From assembly GCF_018131015.1 (NCBI RefSeq), contig NZ_JAFCJJ010000015.1:1-64000 (forward strand): a DNA stretch of 64,000 bases, given 5' to 3'. The DNA is from Bradyrhizobium diazoefficiens. Lineage in GTDB: Bacteria > Pseudomonadota > Alphaproteobacteria > Rhizobiales > Xanthobacteraceae. Of the stretch, positions 52,941 to 62,849 are shown in pieces. The position numbers were made by a program, and so were the translations under genes. Each line of letters begins with the position of its first letter. Position 1 is the first letter of the stretch. The notes under the pieces are model-generated. The model searched no databases. It worked only from the letters and a program-made list of their open reading frames with translations, and was not told where the DNA came from.

Positions 52941-53041
52941 TGCGATCCAGCGTCAGCGGTGCAGCCGGGCTTGCGCCGGCCTCGCATGGTCCAACTCACC
53001 GAGCCGAGCCAAGGCCGAGTGAACTGGCCGCGATGAAAAGG

Positions 53042-54742
53042 TCAAGCGGCGCGGATGTTGCTCAAGAATTGCCGCGTCTCACCTTTCAGAAGCTCCGACT
53101 GCTGACTTAGCTGTTCAGCAGCGTGCAGCACCGAACTGGATGCGTCACCAACCTTCCCTGATGCTTCTCGCACGCCGACGATGTTGAGCAGCACGTTCTG
53201 CGTCCCTTGAGACGCCTTTTGGACGCTCCGGGCAATTTCCTGGGTAGCCGCGCCTTGCTCTTCGACGGCGGCGGCGATCGCGCCGGCGATCTCGTTCATC
53301 TGCCCGATTGTCGTTCCGATTTCCCTGATCGCTCCGGCGGTCAAGCCGGTCGCGTCACGGATTGCGTCTATCTGGCTCGTTATCTCCTCCGTGGCCTTCG
53401 CAGTCTGTGCCGACAGCGCCTTGACCTCGTTTGCGACCACCGCAAAACCTTTACCTGCCTCTCCTGCGCGTGCAGATTCGATCGTGGCATTCAGCGCGAG
53501 CAGGTTCGTCTGACCGGCAATCGTCTGAATGAGCGACATGACTTCGCCAATCTTCTGCGTCGATTCGACTAGCTTGGACACCATGGATTCCGTTTTGCTG
53601 GCCTGCTGCGCGGCACTTTGCGCGATCGATGAAGACTGCGTAACTTGGCGACCGATCTCCTTGATCGAGGACGAGAGTTCCTCGGCCGAAGCGGCGACGG
53701 CTTGGACGTTCGTGGCCGTCTGCTCTGCCGCCGCAGCAACGATCGCACTTTGGCTTGTGGTACCCTCTGCGACGATCGACATCGACGACGCAGAGTTCTG
53801 AAGCTCTCCCGCCGCTTCCGCGGTTCCACGAATGACTCCACCTACACTCCGCTCGAATTCGTCGGCGATCTGGGCCAGAACGGTACGGCGTTCAGCGGCA
53901 GCCCGCGCCTTACCTTCCTCTTGTTCAGCTCTGAGCCTATCGGTCTCGATGAGATGATCCTTGAAGAAGCGAAGACTTCGCGCGATGCGACCGATTTCGT
54001 TCTTGCGATCAACGAATGGCACGTCAAAAGCGAGGTTGCCCCTCGTCAGTTCGTCCATCGCCGCGCAGGTCCTCGCGAGCGGCACGACCAGACCCCGGCC
54101 GAGCCAGAATGCAGCCAGACCCGCGATCAGAAGACCAACCAGTCCCCCACCCGCCGCCCATATCGCCCGATGAAAGATGACTGCGTCGATGTCGTCGACA
54201 TACGCGCCAGCTTGGATCGCGAGGAGCCCGTCGCCCGAACCGAATGCGCCCACGTAGGAGAGCTTCTGGAGTTCGGCGCCTCCTGCCGAGCGAGGCACGA
54301 AATACTCGACGAATCCACCGCCGGAGCGTGCCGTCCGCACGATGTCTTGGATAAGGAGGCGGCCGCGGCTATCCTTGTAGTCCCAGCGATTGACGTTGAT
54401 GTACTTGGGATTCGCATGGACGTAGGTGACGCCAGCGTCGGAACCTCCCCCGCCATATACGCCGATGTAGTCGGAAAATTCCCCCCAGCGGATAGCGCCG
54501 ATCGCCGCGAAAGCCGCTTGCCTCGCCTCATCAGGCGTCCTCTTGCCGGTTTTGGCCTCGGCGTCGTAGTGCGCGAGTATCTTCGTCGCGGCGTCGACGA
54601 GATCTCGTACGGTCGTTCGACGCTCGTCGAGGACGGTCTCGCGCAGGACGAGTATCTGCATCGCAGATACCGCGAAGAACGCGATCGAAAGCACGGCGAT
54701 GATCATCGCCAGGCGTTGGTACACAGTGAGATGACGCATCAT
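53042..54742 (-). CDS. Methyl-accepting chemotaxis protein with a periplasmic sensor domain
   Basis: 566 residues. TM1 (LAMIIAVLSIAFFAVSAMQI, residues about 11-30), a periplasmic single-Cache-like domain with FSDYIGVYGGGGSDAGVTYVH, TM2 (AAGGGLVGLLIAGLAAFWLG, about 195), HAMP (RTCAAMDELTRGNLAFDVPF) and a signalling domain with the hairpin tip GQTNLLALNATIESARAGEAGKGFAVVANEVK near 440. It transmits ligand state to CheA/CheW. Start ATG 54,742 (or 54,739). No che genes nearby. One of the few intact large genes in the decayed zone. Confidence 0.92.
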   Translation of the reverse strand: MMRHLTVYQRLAMIIAVLSIAFFAVSAMQILVLRETVLDERRTTVRDLVDAATKILAHYDAEAKTGKRTPDEARQAAFAAIGAIRWGEFSDYIGVYGGGGSDAGVTYVHANPKYINVNRWDYKDSRGRLLIQDIVRTARSGGGFVEYFVPRSAGGAELQKLSYVGAFGSGDGLLAIQAGAYVDDIDAVIFHRAIWAAGGGLVGLLIAGLAAFWLGRGLVVPLARTCAAMDELTRGNLAFDVPFVDRKNEIGRIARSLRFFKDHLIETDRLRAEQEEGKARAAAERRTVLAQIADEFERSVGGVIRGTAEAAGELQNSASSMSIVAEGTTSQSAIVAAAAEQTATNVQAVAASAEELSSSIKEIGRQVTQSSSIAQSAAQQASKTESMVSKLVESTQKIGEVMSLIQTIAGQTNLLALNATIESARAGEAGKGFAVVANEVKALSAQTAKATEEITSQIDAIRDATGLTAGAIREIGTTIGQMNEIAGAIAAAVEEQGAATQEIARSVQKASQGTQNVLLNIVGVREASGKVGDASSSVLHAAEQLSQQSELLKGETRQFLSNIRAA

Positions 54743-55105
54743 TCCGGCCCCCAGTAAAGATCGACGGTATCGGCAGAAAATTAAGCTACGGTAAGAGGAA
54801 GGCGCAGCTGGATGGCCGCCGGCGGTGAGACCACGTAGTTTTACGGGTGCACGCGACCCGCAGTCGCTGTCGTTTTCGCTACTGGCCCGCGAGCGTCCCT
54901 GCGCCAGATCAGGCTATGCAGGCCCTATCTATAAACAGTGGACCCCAGGCCGACGCCCACGACGTGTCCGGTGTTTCGGCGATTGATGCATTTCGTTCAA
55001 ATTGAAGTAAAGGAAGCGGCTTTCCGAAATGTTTTCGAGTCTACAAACTCCGCGCCCAGGGCGGACATTTTGGAGATTTCTATGAACGCCATTTGAAACG
55101 TTTAC
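54743..55105. other. Gap upstream of a small membrane gene
   Basis: No supported gene. A short ORF near 54,915 (29 codons, soluble) has no ribosome binding site and is not called. Confidence 0.3.
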
Positions 55106-55234
55106 ATGCGCACCATTTCTGAAACGCACCCCAGCTCTCATCCCCTCAAGGTCGTCGCGCTGTTTTGCGGGGGTTTTGCCGCCACTCTTTGCATTGCATC
55201 TTACGGTCTTGATATCGGTGCCGGATTTTTCTGA
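55106..55234 (+). CDS. 42-residue membrane-associated small protein
   Basis: MRTISETHPSSHPLKVVALF followed by CGGFAATLCIASYGLDIGAGFF. A polar N-terminal part leads into one hydrophobic span. I recall similar short proteins in Bradyrhizobium but cannot verify it here. The ribosome binding site is weak. Confidence 0.5.
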   Translation: MRTISETHPSSHPLKVVALFCGGFAATLCIASYGLDIGAGFF

Positions 55235-55350
55235 CCATACCGTCACCCTGGTCACGGATGTTCCCGCCCGCCAAGGAAAATCCGTGCGATGGGATCAAAT
55301 GGGGGCGCCAGATCGACGGCGCTTCGTATTCTGACTTTCGGGAGCCGACC

Positions 55351-55578
55351 ATGCCCCAATTAAGCCCGCTCAACGTCGATTACCATTCAGATGCTTCGCG
55401 ACCGACGGCGGAGTACGGGAAGCATCTTTCACGACTAGCTATTGACGAAAAACGTACTTATCAAAAATGGAAGAGAGCTACGTTTATCGTATACGGCTCC
55501 GTCGCGGTCTTCATCATGGCGTGGTCGATCGCAATCCATCCCACCGACCGGAACGGCGCTTCTTTCGCCCTAGACTAG
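55351..55578 (+). CDS. Small single-span membrane protein
   Basis: 75 residues: polar, charged N-terminal half (SDASRPTAEYGKHLSRLAID, then KRTYQKWKRA) and one span TFIVYGSVAVFIMAWSIAI near residues 48-66. GGGAG precedes the ATG at 55,351. The basic cluster before the span places the N-terminus in the cytoplasm. Function unknown. Confidence 0.6.
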   Translation: MPQLSPLNVDYHSDASRPTAEYGKHLSRLAIDEKRTYQKWKRATFIVYGSVAVFIMAWSIAIHPTDRNGASFALD

Positions 55579-55817
55579 TTTCCGCGAAAGAGCATCAGCT
55601 GGCAGACTACTGAACCCGCGGAGGCCAGCGCAAGGGGCCGCCGTGGAAGCCGGAGCCGGTCACGCAGGTCGTCGCCGGCATCATGCTCGCGATCTTCGGA
55701 CTGGCACAGCGCTTCCACTGACGGCCCCCCTTCGGTCACGGCTTCGGGCCGCCGCCGTCGAGCTCGGCCGCTGCGGCCTGACCCAAGCGAGCCCGCTACC
55801 GACAAAAGGATTTGACG
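55579..55817. other. Gap with several GC-rich frames
   Basis: No supported gene. A good AAAAGGA ribosome binding site at its end serves the next gene. Confidence 0.3.
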
Positions 55818-56144
55818 ATGAAGACCGACAAGGCAGCCCTGTTGTTCTGCGCTCTCCTGGCTTTCGGCCCTCCCGGCGGCCAGGCGCATGCCGCCACTCC
55901 CAGCAGCAGGCAATCCTGCGAAGGCGTCATCGCCCTCGACGCGGATGGCCAGATGTTGCTCACGGAGATCAAGAAGGGCGCGTCGGCATGGTGCGACGCC
56001 TATATCGGCAACGACCCGAAATCGGCGATCGCCGAACAGGTCCTCGCCCAATGCCGGATGGGCTCCCGCTGCCTCATCGACGGTCTCTACGCCGGTCACG
56101 GCGTCTTCTACTGGACCAAGATCATCTCCGCCAAACGGAGGTGA
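55818..56144 (+). CDS. Small secreted protein
   Basis: 108 residues with a clear signal peptide (KAALLFCALLAFGPPGG, cleavage after AHA). The mature part has four cysteines (SCEGVIAL, AWCDAYIG, AQCRMGSRCLIDG), suggesting two disulfides. AAAAGGA precedes the ATG at 55,818 at a good distance. I do not recognise the family. The C-terminal GHGVFYWTKIISAKRR is basic. Confidence 0.65.
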   Translation: MKTDKAALLFCALLAFGPPGGQAHAATPSSRQSCEGVIALDADGQMLLTEIKKGASAWCDAYIGNDPKSAIAEQVLAQCRMGSRCLIDGLYAGHGVFYWTKIISAKRR

Positions 56145-56219
56145 GGCCACGCGTCACCGCCTCGTTCGGGACCTTCGCGGACGCGGCGGCTCCATTCCCG
56201 TGATCGCCCTCCAGGCGTC

Positions 56220-56707
56220 GAACCGCAACCGCTGGGGCCATCGCGACATCACCATGATCCTTGTGGCATGGCGGCACGGCCTGCGGGTGTCCGAGCTGGT
56301 GGACCTGCGCTGGGATCAGATCGACTTTGCCAGCGCCACCCTGCACGTCAGCAGGGTCAAGCAGGGCACACCCAGCACCCATCCCATCATGGGCGACGAA
56401 CTGCGAGCCTTACGGAGGCTCCAGAGGGAGCAGGAGCCGAAGTCGCCGTTTGTGTTCACCAGCGAGCGGGCTGGCCCGTTCACCACCGCTGGCTTTGCAC
56501 GGATGATGGAAAGGGCTGGGGTCGAAGCGGGACTGCCGTTCAAGGTCCACCCCGCACATGCTGCGTCATGCTTGCGGGTTCGCTCTCGCCAACAAGGGTC
56601 ACGACACGCGAGCCTTGCAAGCCTATCTCGGCCATAAGAACTTCCAGCATACGGTGAGGTATACGGAGTTGTCACCGACAAGGTTTAAGGACTTCTGGAG
56701 GAAGTGA
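56220..56707 (+). pseudogene. Tyrosine-type integrase/recombinase, truncated and frameshifted
   Basis: Only the C-terminal half remains: RWGHRDITMILVAWRHGLRVSEL (catalytic Arg), LRWDQIDFASATLHV and SERAGPFTTAGFARMM. After KVHP the frame is lost in a run of four C (56,550-56,553). Removing one C gives PHMLRHACGFALANKG, then LQAYLGHKNFQHTVRYTELS with the catalytic His and Tyr, ending at the stop at 56,707. So it is a 5'-truncated recombinase with one single-base insertion. It may be a remnant of an older island. Confidence 0.9.
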
Positions 56708-56785
56708 GCAGCGCAAGTCGTAAAGGAACCTATACCAATTCACTTTCCAGGCCGTTGAAGGGGCATACTCGCGATTTGCGGCAGT

Positions 56786-58396
56786 TCATCTTGCCTTGGC
56801 CAGCGAAACCAATGGCAGAGTGACTTCGAATGCCGAACCCTGAGCGCTGGAACTGGCGAGAACCAATTTGCCATGATGCCTTTCGACAATTGTGCGGCAG
56901 ATTGCCAGACCCAGTCCCATGCCTGAACGCTTTGTCGTGAAGAACGCCTCGAAGATACGTTCCTGGTCTTCAGGGCGCACTCCAGCGCCTGTATCCTGAA
57001 CGAACAGTACAACAGACGAACTTCCTTCGAGCCGCGTACCAATGTTCAATCGACGGCGATCAGGCGGAGTGTCTTTCGTCGCCTCGATTGCGTTCATGAC
57101 AAGGTTCAACATTACCTGCTGCAATTGGGCGAGATCGGCATGTACAGCAGACTTATCGTCCCGGAACTCGGTCACGACAGAGATTTCGTTGGTCCGCAAT
57201 TCGTGCTGTACCAACCGCAAAACGCGCTTAGCAACGTCCTCGACATTGATCGTTGTAGATTGATCGGCTGCGTCCTTGAACATCCCGCGAACGCTGGCAA
57301 TAACGGCCTCCGCCCTCAGGCTTGCGTCTTCGATGTCCTTGAGAATGACATCCATATCCAGAAGATTGGGTGGCCGCTCGAGAACTTGCTCCCGAGCGAC
57401 CCTTGAATTCAACGTGATAGACGCCAACGGGGACCGGATCTCATGAGCGATTGCCGCGGTGGCGGCGTCGATGCTCACAAGGCGATTGGAGCGCTCCCGC
57501 CGTTGCATCGTTAGGGCACTGGCTAACCGCGAGTAAAGCAAGATCATCTCGGTCAGTAACACCGACAGCAAAAGGCAGCTTGCGATCAGGGCAAATCCGC
57601 GAGTTGAGTACCAACCCAGGGTAAATCTCCCACCTGCGAGGAACACCGACAGAAAGCCCGGGATCCACGCAAGCAAAGTGACCATCAGCCACAGATCGAG
57701 TATCGTACGTCGACGAAGATAGAGAACCAGCAACACGAACGAGGTCAACAGCGCCAAAGCGGCGTTGGCATGATAGCCGACTGACGTCGGCTGCGCGATG
57801 CTTGCTAAAAAGAAGTTCGGTAAAAGATCGCTCTTGTTTGTAACGAACCACGAGAACGTAGCAATTATCCCGACGGCGCAGGTCAGCGTGATCCCTATAC
57901 TTGCCGTCGTCGATCCGCGAGAAAGCTTTCCTCTGTCCTTCAGCAGGACATATGCAAGCACACTCAAGGGAAATGTGCCGAACCAAAGCACGGCAAGCCA
58001 AGCCGGTGTATTGTAAACGTCACCAAACAAACCATCTGGCGCATAACTGCCCGGAAAACTCAAAGTTTGAAGAAAGGCAAACGAGCCACTCAAGACGTAG
58101 CCGCTCGCGACGGCCAGCAACGCTCGATGTGGATAGACCGAGAATTGAACGAACAAGAGGGTCGCTGTAAACAAGTCGGCTGCGCTCAGCACCGTCTGAA
58201 CAACAGGAAGAAAGCTATCTATCCTGCCAATTTGCATCCCTGCGAACGGCGCAACGATCGCCGAAAGAAGGACAATAACGACCACGACGCCAATCGCCAG
58301 CGCTCGCAGTCGAGGCGTGTAAGGCATCAAAGCGACCACGAGGTAGTTTTCTGCGGTGGCGCCATTCTGGTCGTTGTTAGCTTGCGGGAACTTCAT
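56786..58396 (-). CDS. Membrane sensor histidine kinase (MASE4-like sensor)
   Basis: 536 residues. About eight membrane spans fill residues 20-270 (AIGVVVVIVLLSAIVAPFAG, VLSGSFAFLQTL and others), resembling a MASE4 membrane sensor. Then HisKA with TAAIAHEIRSPLASITLNSR (His near 330), and HATPase_c with VMLNLVMNAIEATKD, GAGVRPEDQERIFEAFFTTK and GMGLGLAICRTIVERHHG. ATG at 58,396 (GTG 58,405 possible). It follows a receiver-only regulator by about 30 bases, so the pair is one operon. Stimulus unknown. Confidence 0.9.
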   Translation of the reverse strand: MKFPQANNDQNGATAENYLVVALMPYTPRLRALAIGVVVVIVLLSAIVAPFAGMQIGRIDSFLPVVQTVLSAADLFTATLLFVQFSVYPHRALLAVASGYVLSGSFAFLQTLSFPGSYAPDGLFGDVYNTPAWLAVLWFGTFPLSVLAYVLLKDRGKLSRGSTTASIGITLTCAVGIIATFSWFVTNKSDLLPNFFLASIAQPTSVGYHANAALALLTSFVLLVLYLRRRTILDLWLMVTLLAWIPGFLSVFLAGGRFTLGWYSTRGFALIASCLLLSVLLTEMILLYSRLASALTMQRRERSNRLVSIDAATAAIAHEIRSPLASITLNSRVAREQVLERPPNLLDMDVILKDIEDASLRAEAVIASVRGMFKDAADQSTTINVEDVAKRVLRLVQHELRTNEISVVTEFRDDKSAVHADLAQLQQVMLNLVMNAIEATKDTPPDRRRLNIGTRLEGSSSVVLFVQDTGAGVRPEDQERIFEAFFTTKRSGMGLGLAICRTIVERHHGKLVLASSSAQGSAFEVTLPLVSLAKAR

Positions 58397-58429
58397 AACC
58401 AGCACCTGGGGTGCGCGTGGAGGCGTGGT

Positions 58430-58804
58430 TTAGTGTTGCTTCTTTGCAGAGCTGATAGCCGCCATCAGCGCCTCGGCGCTCAGCGGCTTCGACAGGAATG
58501 CCGCCGCACCAAGCGATTTTGCTTCGGTCACGACCCTCTCGTCCTCGACTGCGCTGATGACGATGGTTGGAATGTGAACACCGAGCTTCACAAGTTCGCG
58601 CTGCAAATCGAGACCGGACATTTCGGGCATGTTTACATCGACTATGAGGCAGCCTGGCACGGCAGACGGAAGTGCAGACAGGAAGGCACGGGCCAAGGGA
58701 TAGGTTCGGCATTCGATCTTGTAAACCCCGAGCATTCGCGCCAAAGCCACGCGCAGGGACGTATCGTCGTCCACGATTGCAATGTGCCCTGAATGCTTCT
58801 GCAT
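58430..58804 (-). CDS. Single-domain response regulator (receiver only)
   Basis: 124 residues. IAIVDDDTSLRVALARML has the acidic cluster, the phospho-acceptor Asp lies in CLIVDVNMPEMSG, then IVISAVEDE (Thr/Ser switch) and the conserved Lys in AAAFLSKPLSAEAL. There is no output domain, so it acts through protein contacts as in CheY- or FixJ-receiver-type proteins. The first gene of the pair; the kinase follows. I use the ATG at 58,804 rather than an upstream codon at 58,831. Confidence 0.92.
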   Translation of the reverse strand: MQKHSGHIAIVDDDTSLRVALARMLGVYKIECRTYPLARAFLSALPSAVPGCLIVDVNMPEMSGLDLQRELVKLGVHIPTIVISAVEDERVVTEAKSLGAAAFLSKPLSAEALMAAISSAKKQH

Positions 58805-59312
58805 TGAACCGCCGCCTGTGCCGGTTTCCACACGGTCTTGGAGGATGCACGGCGTTGTGAACAGACCTCATGATCTGGATCAACACCCAACCAAAAATCC
58901 TTCGGAGCGGCGAGGCGGCGACCGCGGACGGGCACGCTTTTATGGCGGGAGCATCTCGGGAATGCCGAAATAATAGAGCCTCGACCCCCTCCAATCGATG
59001 CCACGAACGGTCCCGCTGCCGGATGTAAGCACTGGGCCGTTTTTCTACGGATCTTTCCTGTTGGCTCCATCGCGAGGCGGTACCACCGGCCCAATACCAG
59101 ACAACAGGCGACATCAAAACGCCACTCTGACGTGGTCTAGTCTAATACTCTCCATTGAGACGGTTAGCTGCATCATCGCGATGCTTTTGTAGAGCCGTTC
59201 GCCCCTGCAAAAATTCAATGCCTCTCGACCCGGCCTTTGTCGGGCTTTCCCTGCGCGTCCGTCTTGGTCGCAGAGAGACGCTTACACATCATAATCGAAA
59301 GATCATTTTCCC
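58805..59312. other. 508-base gap upstream of the two-component pair
   Basis: Contains the presumed promoter of the pair near 58,810-58,900. A few unconvincing frames only. The 3' half leads to the gene at 59,313. Nothing else is recognised. Confidence 0.3.
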
Positions 59313-59846
59313 ATGTACCAACTGACTACACCCACGACCCTCCCCACCGCCCAACGCAACGCCCTTGTCGTCGCGGCGAACATCCGCTGCACCGCCGACG
59401 GCTGCGAGCGGCAGGCAAGCCGGTGGAGCAATTTGTGTGGCTTGTGCGAACGACAGTGGCTCGAGGACCATCGCCCGGTCTGGGGCAAGCCGACCAAGCA
59501 ACAACTCGCTGCGGCTCAAGCCGTGGTGCGGGATCAGTTTGCGAAGGAGATAGGCAACGGTGTGTTCAACGATTGGTCGGCGCAGATAGGTAGGACGCTC
59601 TCAAGGCCGCTGTCGATGCTGGTGCCACCGCTCGCCATGAAGCGGCATAGGACACCGCGAGAACGGTTCACGCCACTGCTCGCCCTGCGCACCCGAGATC
59701 GAGGTGAGTTGACCCGACGAGGGGTCATCAACCTCCTCTCGTTTGCCCTGGCCGTGGATGCGCTGATCACTCCGACCATCCCCGCGCCAGTCAGGAACGA
59801 GTACATGATCGCCATGCTGGGTGGGACGTTTCATGGGTCGTGCGGT
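59313..59846 (+). pseudogene. Hypothetical protein truncated by an insertion sequence
   Basis: 178 residues remain before the IS. NIRCTADGCERQASRWSNLCGLCERQWLED shows a four-cysteine zinc-finger-like start. A helical region VVRDQFAKEIGNGVFNDW follows, then LTRRGVINLLSFALAVDALI. From about 59,847 the reading continues only in IS sequence (the last residues come from IS DNA). No continuation is seen beyond 61,688. Function unknown. ATG at 59,313. Confidence 0.65.
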
Positions 59847-61688
59847 TGTCAATCGGCGTTCAAATTTGACCCCGCATTGCCTCACCGAGAATGTTTCTGG
59901 ACAACTTCTCGCCGATGATTGGGTCGGTGCCATCGAATTGGTTCGGTGGCGTCTATGGCGGGAAAGATCAGCATGGGCGCGCGGCGCGAGGTGGTGTCGG
60001 CGGTAACGGAGCGTTACCGGTCGGCCAAACGAGCGGAGAAGGGACAGATCCTCGACGAGCTGTGCGCGATGACGGGCTGGCATCGTAAACATGCAGTGCG
60101 CGCGCTCCGGCGACGCGAGACGGTTGGACCGGAAGAGGTCGAGGCAACAAGAAAGCGAAGACGCAGATATGGCGCGACGATCAAGGACGCGCTGACGGCG
60201 CTGTGGGAGGCATCGGATCGGGTGTGCGGCAAGCGGCTCAAGGTGATGATCCCGACCTTGCTACCTGCCCTTGAGCAACATGGCCGATTGCAGCTTGGCC
60301 AGTTGGACCGTGATCGTGTCCTGGCTATCAGCGCTGCCACCATCGATCGCCTGCTCGTCGATGTGAAGATCGCGGCGAGCGGCGGCAGGCGGCGCCGTGC
60401 CGGGTTCTATTCGGCAATCCGGCGCGAGGTTCCGATCCGCACGTTCAATGACTGGAACAGCCCGGTGCCCGGCTTCTGCGAGGTCGACATGGTCGCCCAT
60501 GGCGGCACGTCGGTGGCTGGCTCGTTCATCCAAACCCTCACGATGGTCGATGTCGCCACCGGCTGGACGGAGTGCCTGCCGTTGCTGACGCGGGAAGGTT
60601 CGCTCGTCGTCGAGGGATCAACCGCGCACAGAGCCTGTTCCCCTGGCTGTTGCGCGGCGTGGACTTCGACAACGATAGCGCCTTCATGAACGATGTCGTC
60701 GTGCCATAGTGTCGCGAACAGAAGCTCGAAGTCACTCGCTCGCGCGCCTACAAGAAGAACGATCAGGCGTTTGTCGAGCAGAAGAATGGTGCCGTCGTCC
60801 GCCGCCTCATGGGCTATGGCCGCTTCGATGGTGTCGAGACGGCGCGTATGATGGGCCGCCTCTATGCGGCGGCACGGCTCTACGTCAACTTCTTCCAGCC
60901 GTCGTTCAAGCTGAAGGAGAAGCGTCGCGAAGGGGCTAAAGTGATCAAGCGCTATCATCCCCCATCGACGCCCTATGAGCGTGCCTTGGCGCATCCCAAG
61001 GTGACCGCGGCCGTGAAGAAAAGGCTACGCGATCAGTATCGCTCGCTCGATCCGGTCGGGCTGTTGGGGGAGATTCGCGCAACGCAAGAGGAATTAGGCA
61101 ATCGCGTCGATCGTCGTGCCGGACAGGCGCGCGGCTTGCAACCCGCTCACACTAGCATCCTGCAAGCGACCGGCGCGACGTTCGCGAAGACGCTCGGCAA
61201 GACCGCGACGGCCGGCGAGCCGCGTGCCACGCACCGGCGAACTCGTCGGCCCTATAAGACCAGAGTTCGCATGCCGTCCAAGCTCGACCCGCATATTGCC
61301 GCGATCGAAGCGTGGCTCGCGGAGCAGCCGCAGCTGACGGCGCTCGCAATTGTCGGCCGGCTGCGCGAGAAATACCCCGAGGAGTTCGGAAAGAGACAGC
61401 ATTCGATTGTGCAACGTCTGCTTAGGGCGCTCAGACGGATGGCTGCCGAACGGTCGGTCGCCCAAGGCCCTCTCGATGACGCCAGGACCGCTGCCCCATT
61501 GGCCGGGGTTGTGGACGGCTCGGGCTATGTAGGGCCCGACCCGACCACAGCCCCTCCCGTCGAGCAAGGCGGGAAAGCCATCTGGCGCGACCGATCAATC
61601 GACATCGGATCGTCATCGGCAATGGCGCCATCACGGTAACATTCGCAGATGCGGCAATACGGGGGTCAATATTGCAGGCCGAATGACA
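59847..61688 (+). mobile_element. Insertion sequence, about 1.84 kb, DDE integrase-core type, inactive
   Basis: Terminal inverted repeats are clear: left TGTCAATCGGCGTTCAAATT, right (reversed) TGTCATTCGGCCTGCAATAT, both continuing TTGACCCC or TGACCCCC. The element carries one long transposase gene with two disabling changes. No target-site duplication was found at the ends as read. Its left edge cuts a hypothetical gene; its right edge abuts an IS701-type fragment. Confidence 0.85.
59955..61639 (+). pseudogene. Transposase, frameshifted and with a nonsense codon
   Basis: An N-terminal helix-turn-helix (EKGQILDELCAMTGWHRKHA) is followed by an integrase-core domain with the triad residues in CEVDMVAHGG, GVDFDNDSAFM and AFVEQKNGAVVRRLMGYG, and a basic C-terminus. 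The frame slips in a G-run at about 60,612-60,616 (one base missing; restoring it gives GINRAQSLFPWLLRG). A TAG at 60,707-60,709 replaces an expected Trp codon between VVVP and CREQKLE. Two independent lesions, so dead. Resembles ISNCY/IS481-type transposases. Confidence 0.85.
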
Positions 61689-62063
61689 GTCTGGCAATTT
61701 GCGGTTTTACCGAGAGCCGACGCGTATTGAGCCGCAACGCCGACCGAGCGCTCACCTTTCTTGGGTAGTGAAGTGGTCATCAATAACGAGCACCGCGTCC
61801 CTGCCGCCGACAAGTCGGTCCGCCTGGTTGAGCAGCTCTGTCTCCAGGGGCGTCGCGTCCCAGACGCCGTCCGTAATGAAATGGTGCAACTGGTCGTAGT
61901 TGCTCATGGCAAGGCGTTCCGCCATCGGCTGAACGCTCTTGCGATCGCCAGGACCGATCAAACCCGCAACATACAGAGGACACATCCGCTGCCGGGTCTT
62001 ATGACCCAGCCGGTCCAAGAACGGCACCAGCCAGCGTTCGAGTTCGTCTTCCCATCCCGGCAT
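61689..62063 (-). pseudogene. IS701-type transposase, N-terminal fragment with frameshift
   Basis: From the ATG at 62,063: MPGWEDELERWLVPFLDRLG, CPLYVAGLIGPGDRKSVQPM, LHHFITDGVWDATPLE and LVIDDHF, all typical of IS701 transposases. Near 61,774 one extra C shifts the frame; the other frame resumes PKKGERSVGVAAQYASALGK and ends at the junction with the neighbouring IS at 61,688. The remaining two-thirds of the protein is absent. Confidence 0.85.
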
Positions 62064-62235
62064 GGTCAGCCCTCCAAGAGCCGACCACCCATGAATCATT
62101 GAAAAATTGATTCGGGAATCCTATAAAACGCGGCAAAATCAACGATCTGCCAAAGTAGTGCTAGTACAATATACGATTGCAATCCATTTGCGGGAGGGCA
62201 CTGTCGAAGCCACGGCCGAGCGCATTAAATTGGGA

Positions 62236-62664
62236 TCAACACGATCGGTACATTGAGTGCAATGGCTTGCCTGTTAAAAAGATGATGTGTTTTTTCAATC
62301 CCCCATGGTTTGCGATCCATCGACGTACCGGGCTCGGGTAACCCGAATAAAGCATCAATGTAGCTTCTTGGTCGGTAAATGTCCGGCCGCCGGGGCCGTA
62401 GTTCCAAGCGGCGTGAAAGCCTAGCGTTGCGCGGGAGGTGACGCAAATTCTTTCCGGTGGCATCTCACTCAGGACGATAGTACATGCCGAGGCACACAGA
62501 CCATCAATGACTACTGATTCGCCAGCAGAGGCGATCTGCTGATACTTGTCGACGTACGTCCCGATCATGCCGCCAGGATCATGCGTAATGCGAACGGTGG
62601 AACTTGCGTCCGAGACGCTGATAAGCATTAGTAAAGCTGACAGGCAGCCCGTGATGCTGTTCAT
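62236..62664 (-). CDS. Secreted ClpP-fold-like periplasmic protein, second copy
   Basis: 142 residues. Signal peptide (NSITGCLSALLMLISVSDA), then GGMIGTYVDKYQQIASAG, VVIDGLCASACTIVLSEMPPE, ATLGFHAAWNYGPGGRTF and GGLKKHIIFLTGKPLHSMYR. It parallels the protein at 20,689-21,210 segment by segment but is shorter, lacking its C-terminal tail. It lies at the island's right side. Start ATG 62,664 after a GGGG stretch. Confidence 0.75.
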   Translation of the reverse strand: MNSITGCLSALLMLISVSDASSTVRITHDPGGMIGTYVDKYQQIASAGESVVIDGLCASACTIVLSEMPPERICVTSRATLGFHAAWNYGPGGRTFTDQEATLMLYSGYPSPVRRWIANHGGLKKHIIFLTGKPLHSMYRSC

Positions 62665-62849
62665 GTGCAAACCCCAACTGCCGTCCCTTCCCCGACTCTG
62701 AACATTTATTCAGATTGATGGCATCTTGGAGGCGTAGTCTATGGAAGCAAAGCCAGCGTATGCGATACGGATCGGACCAAGCGCCCTGCCCGTGGAAGGC
62801 TGAGCGCCGGTTTGGAAGCTGACTTAAGGCGGCAAGTGAATTCATTCTC

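Noticed and set aside
54915..55004. 29-codon soluble ORF (MQALSINSGP)
   Set aside because: Same length as the membrane micropeptides but not hydrophobic and without a ribosome binding site; coincidence is likely.
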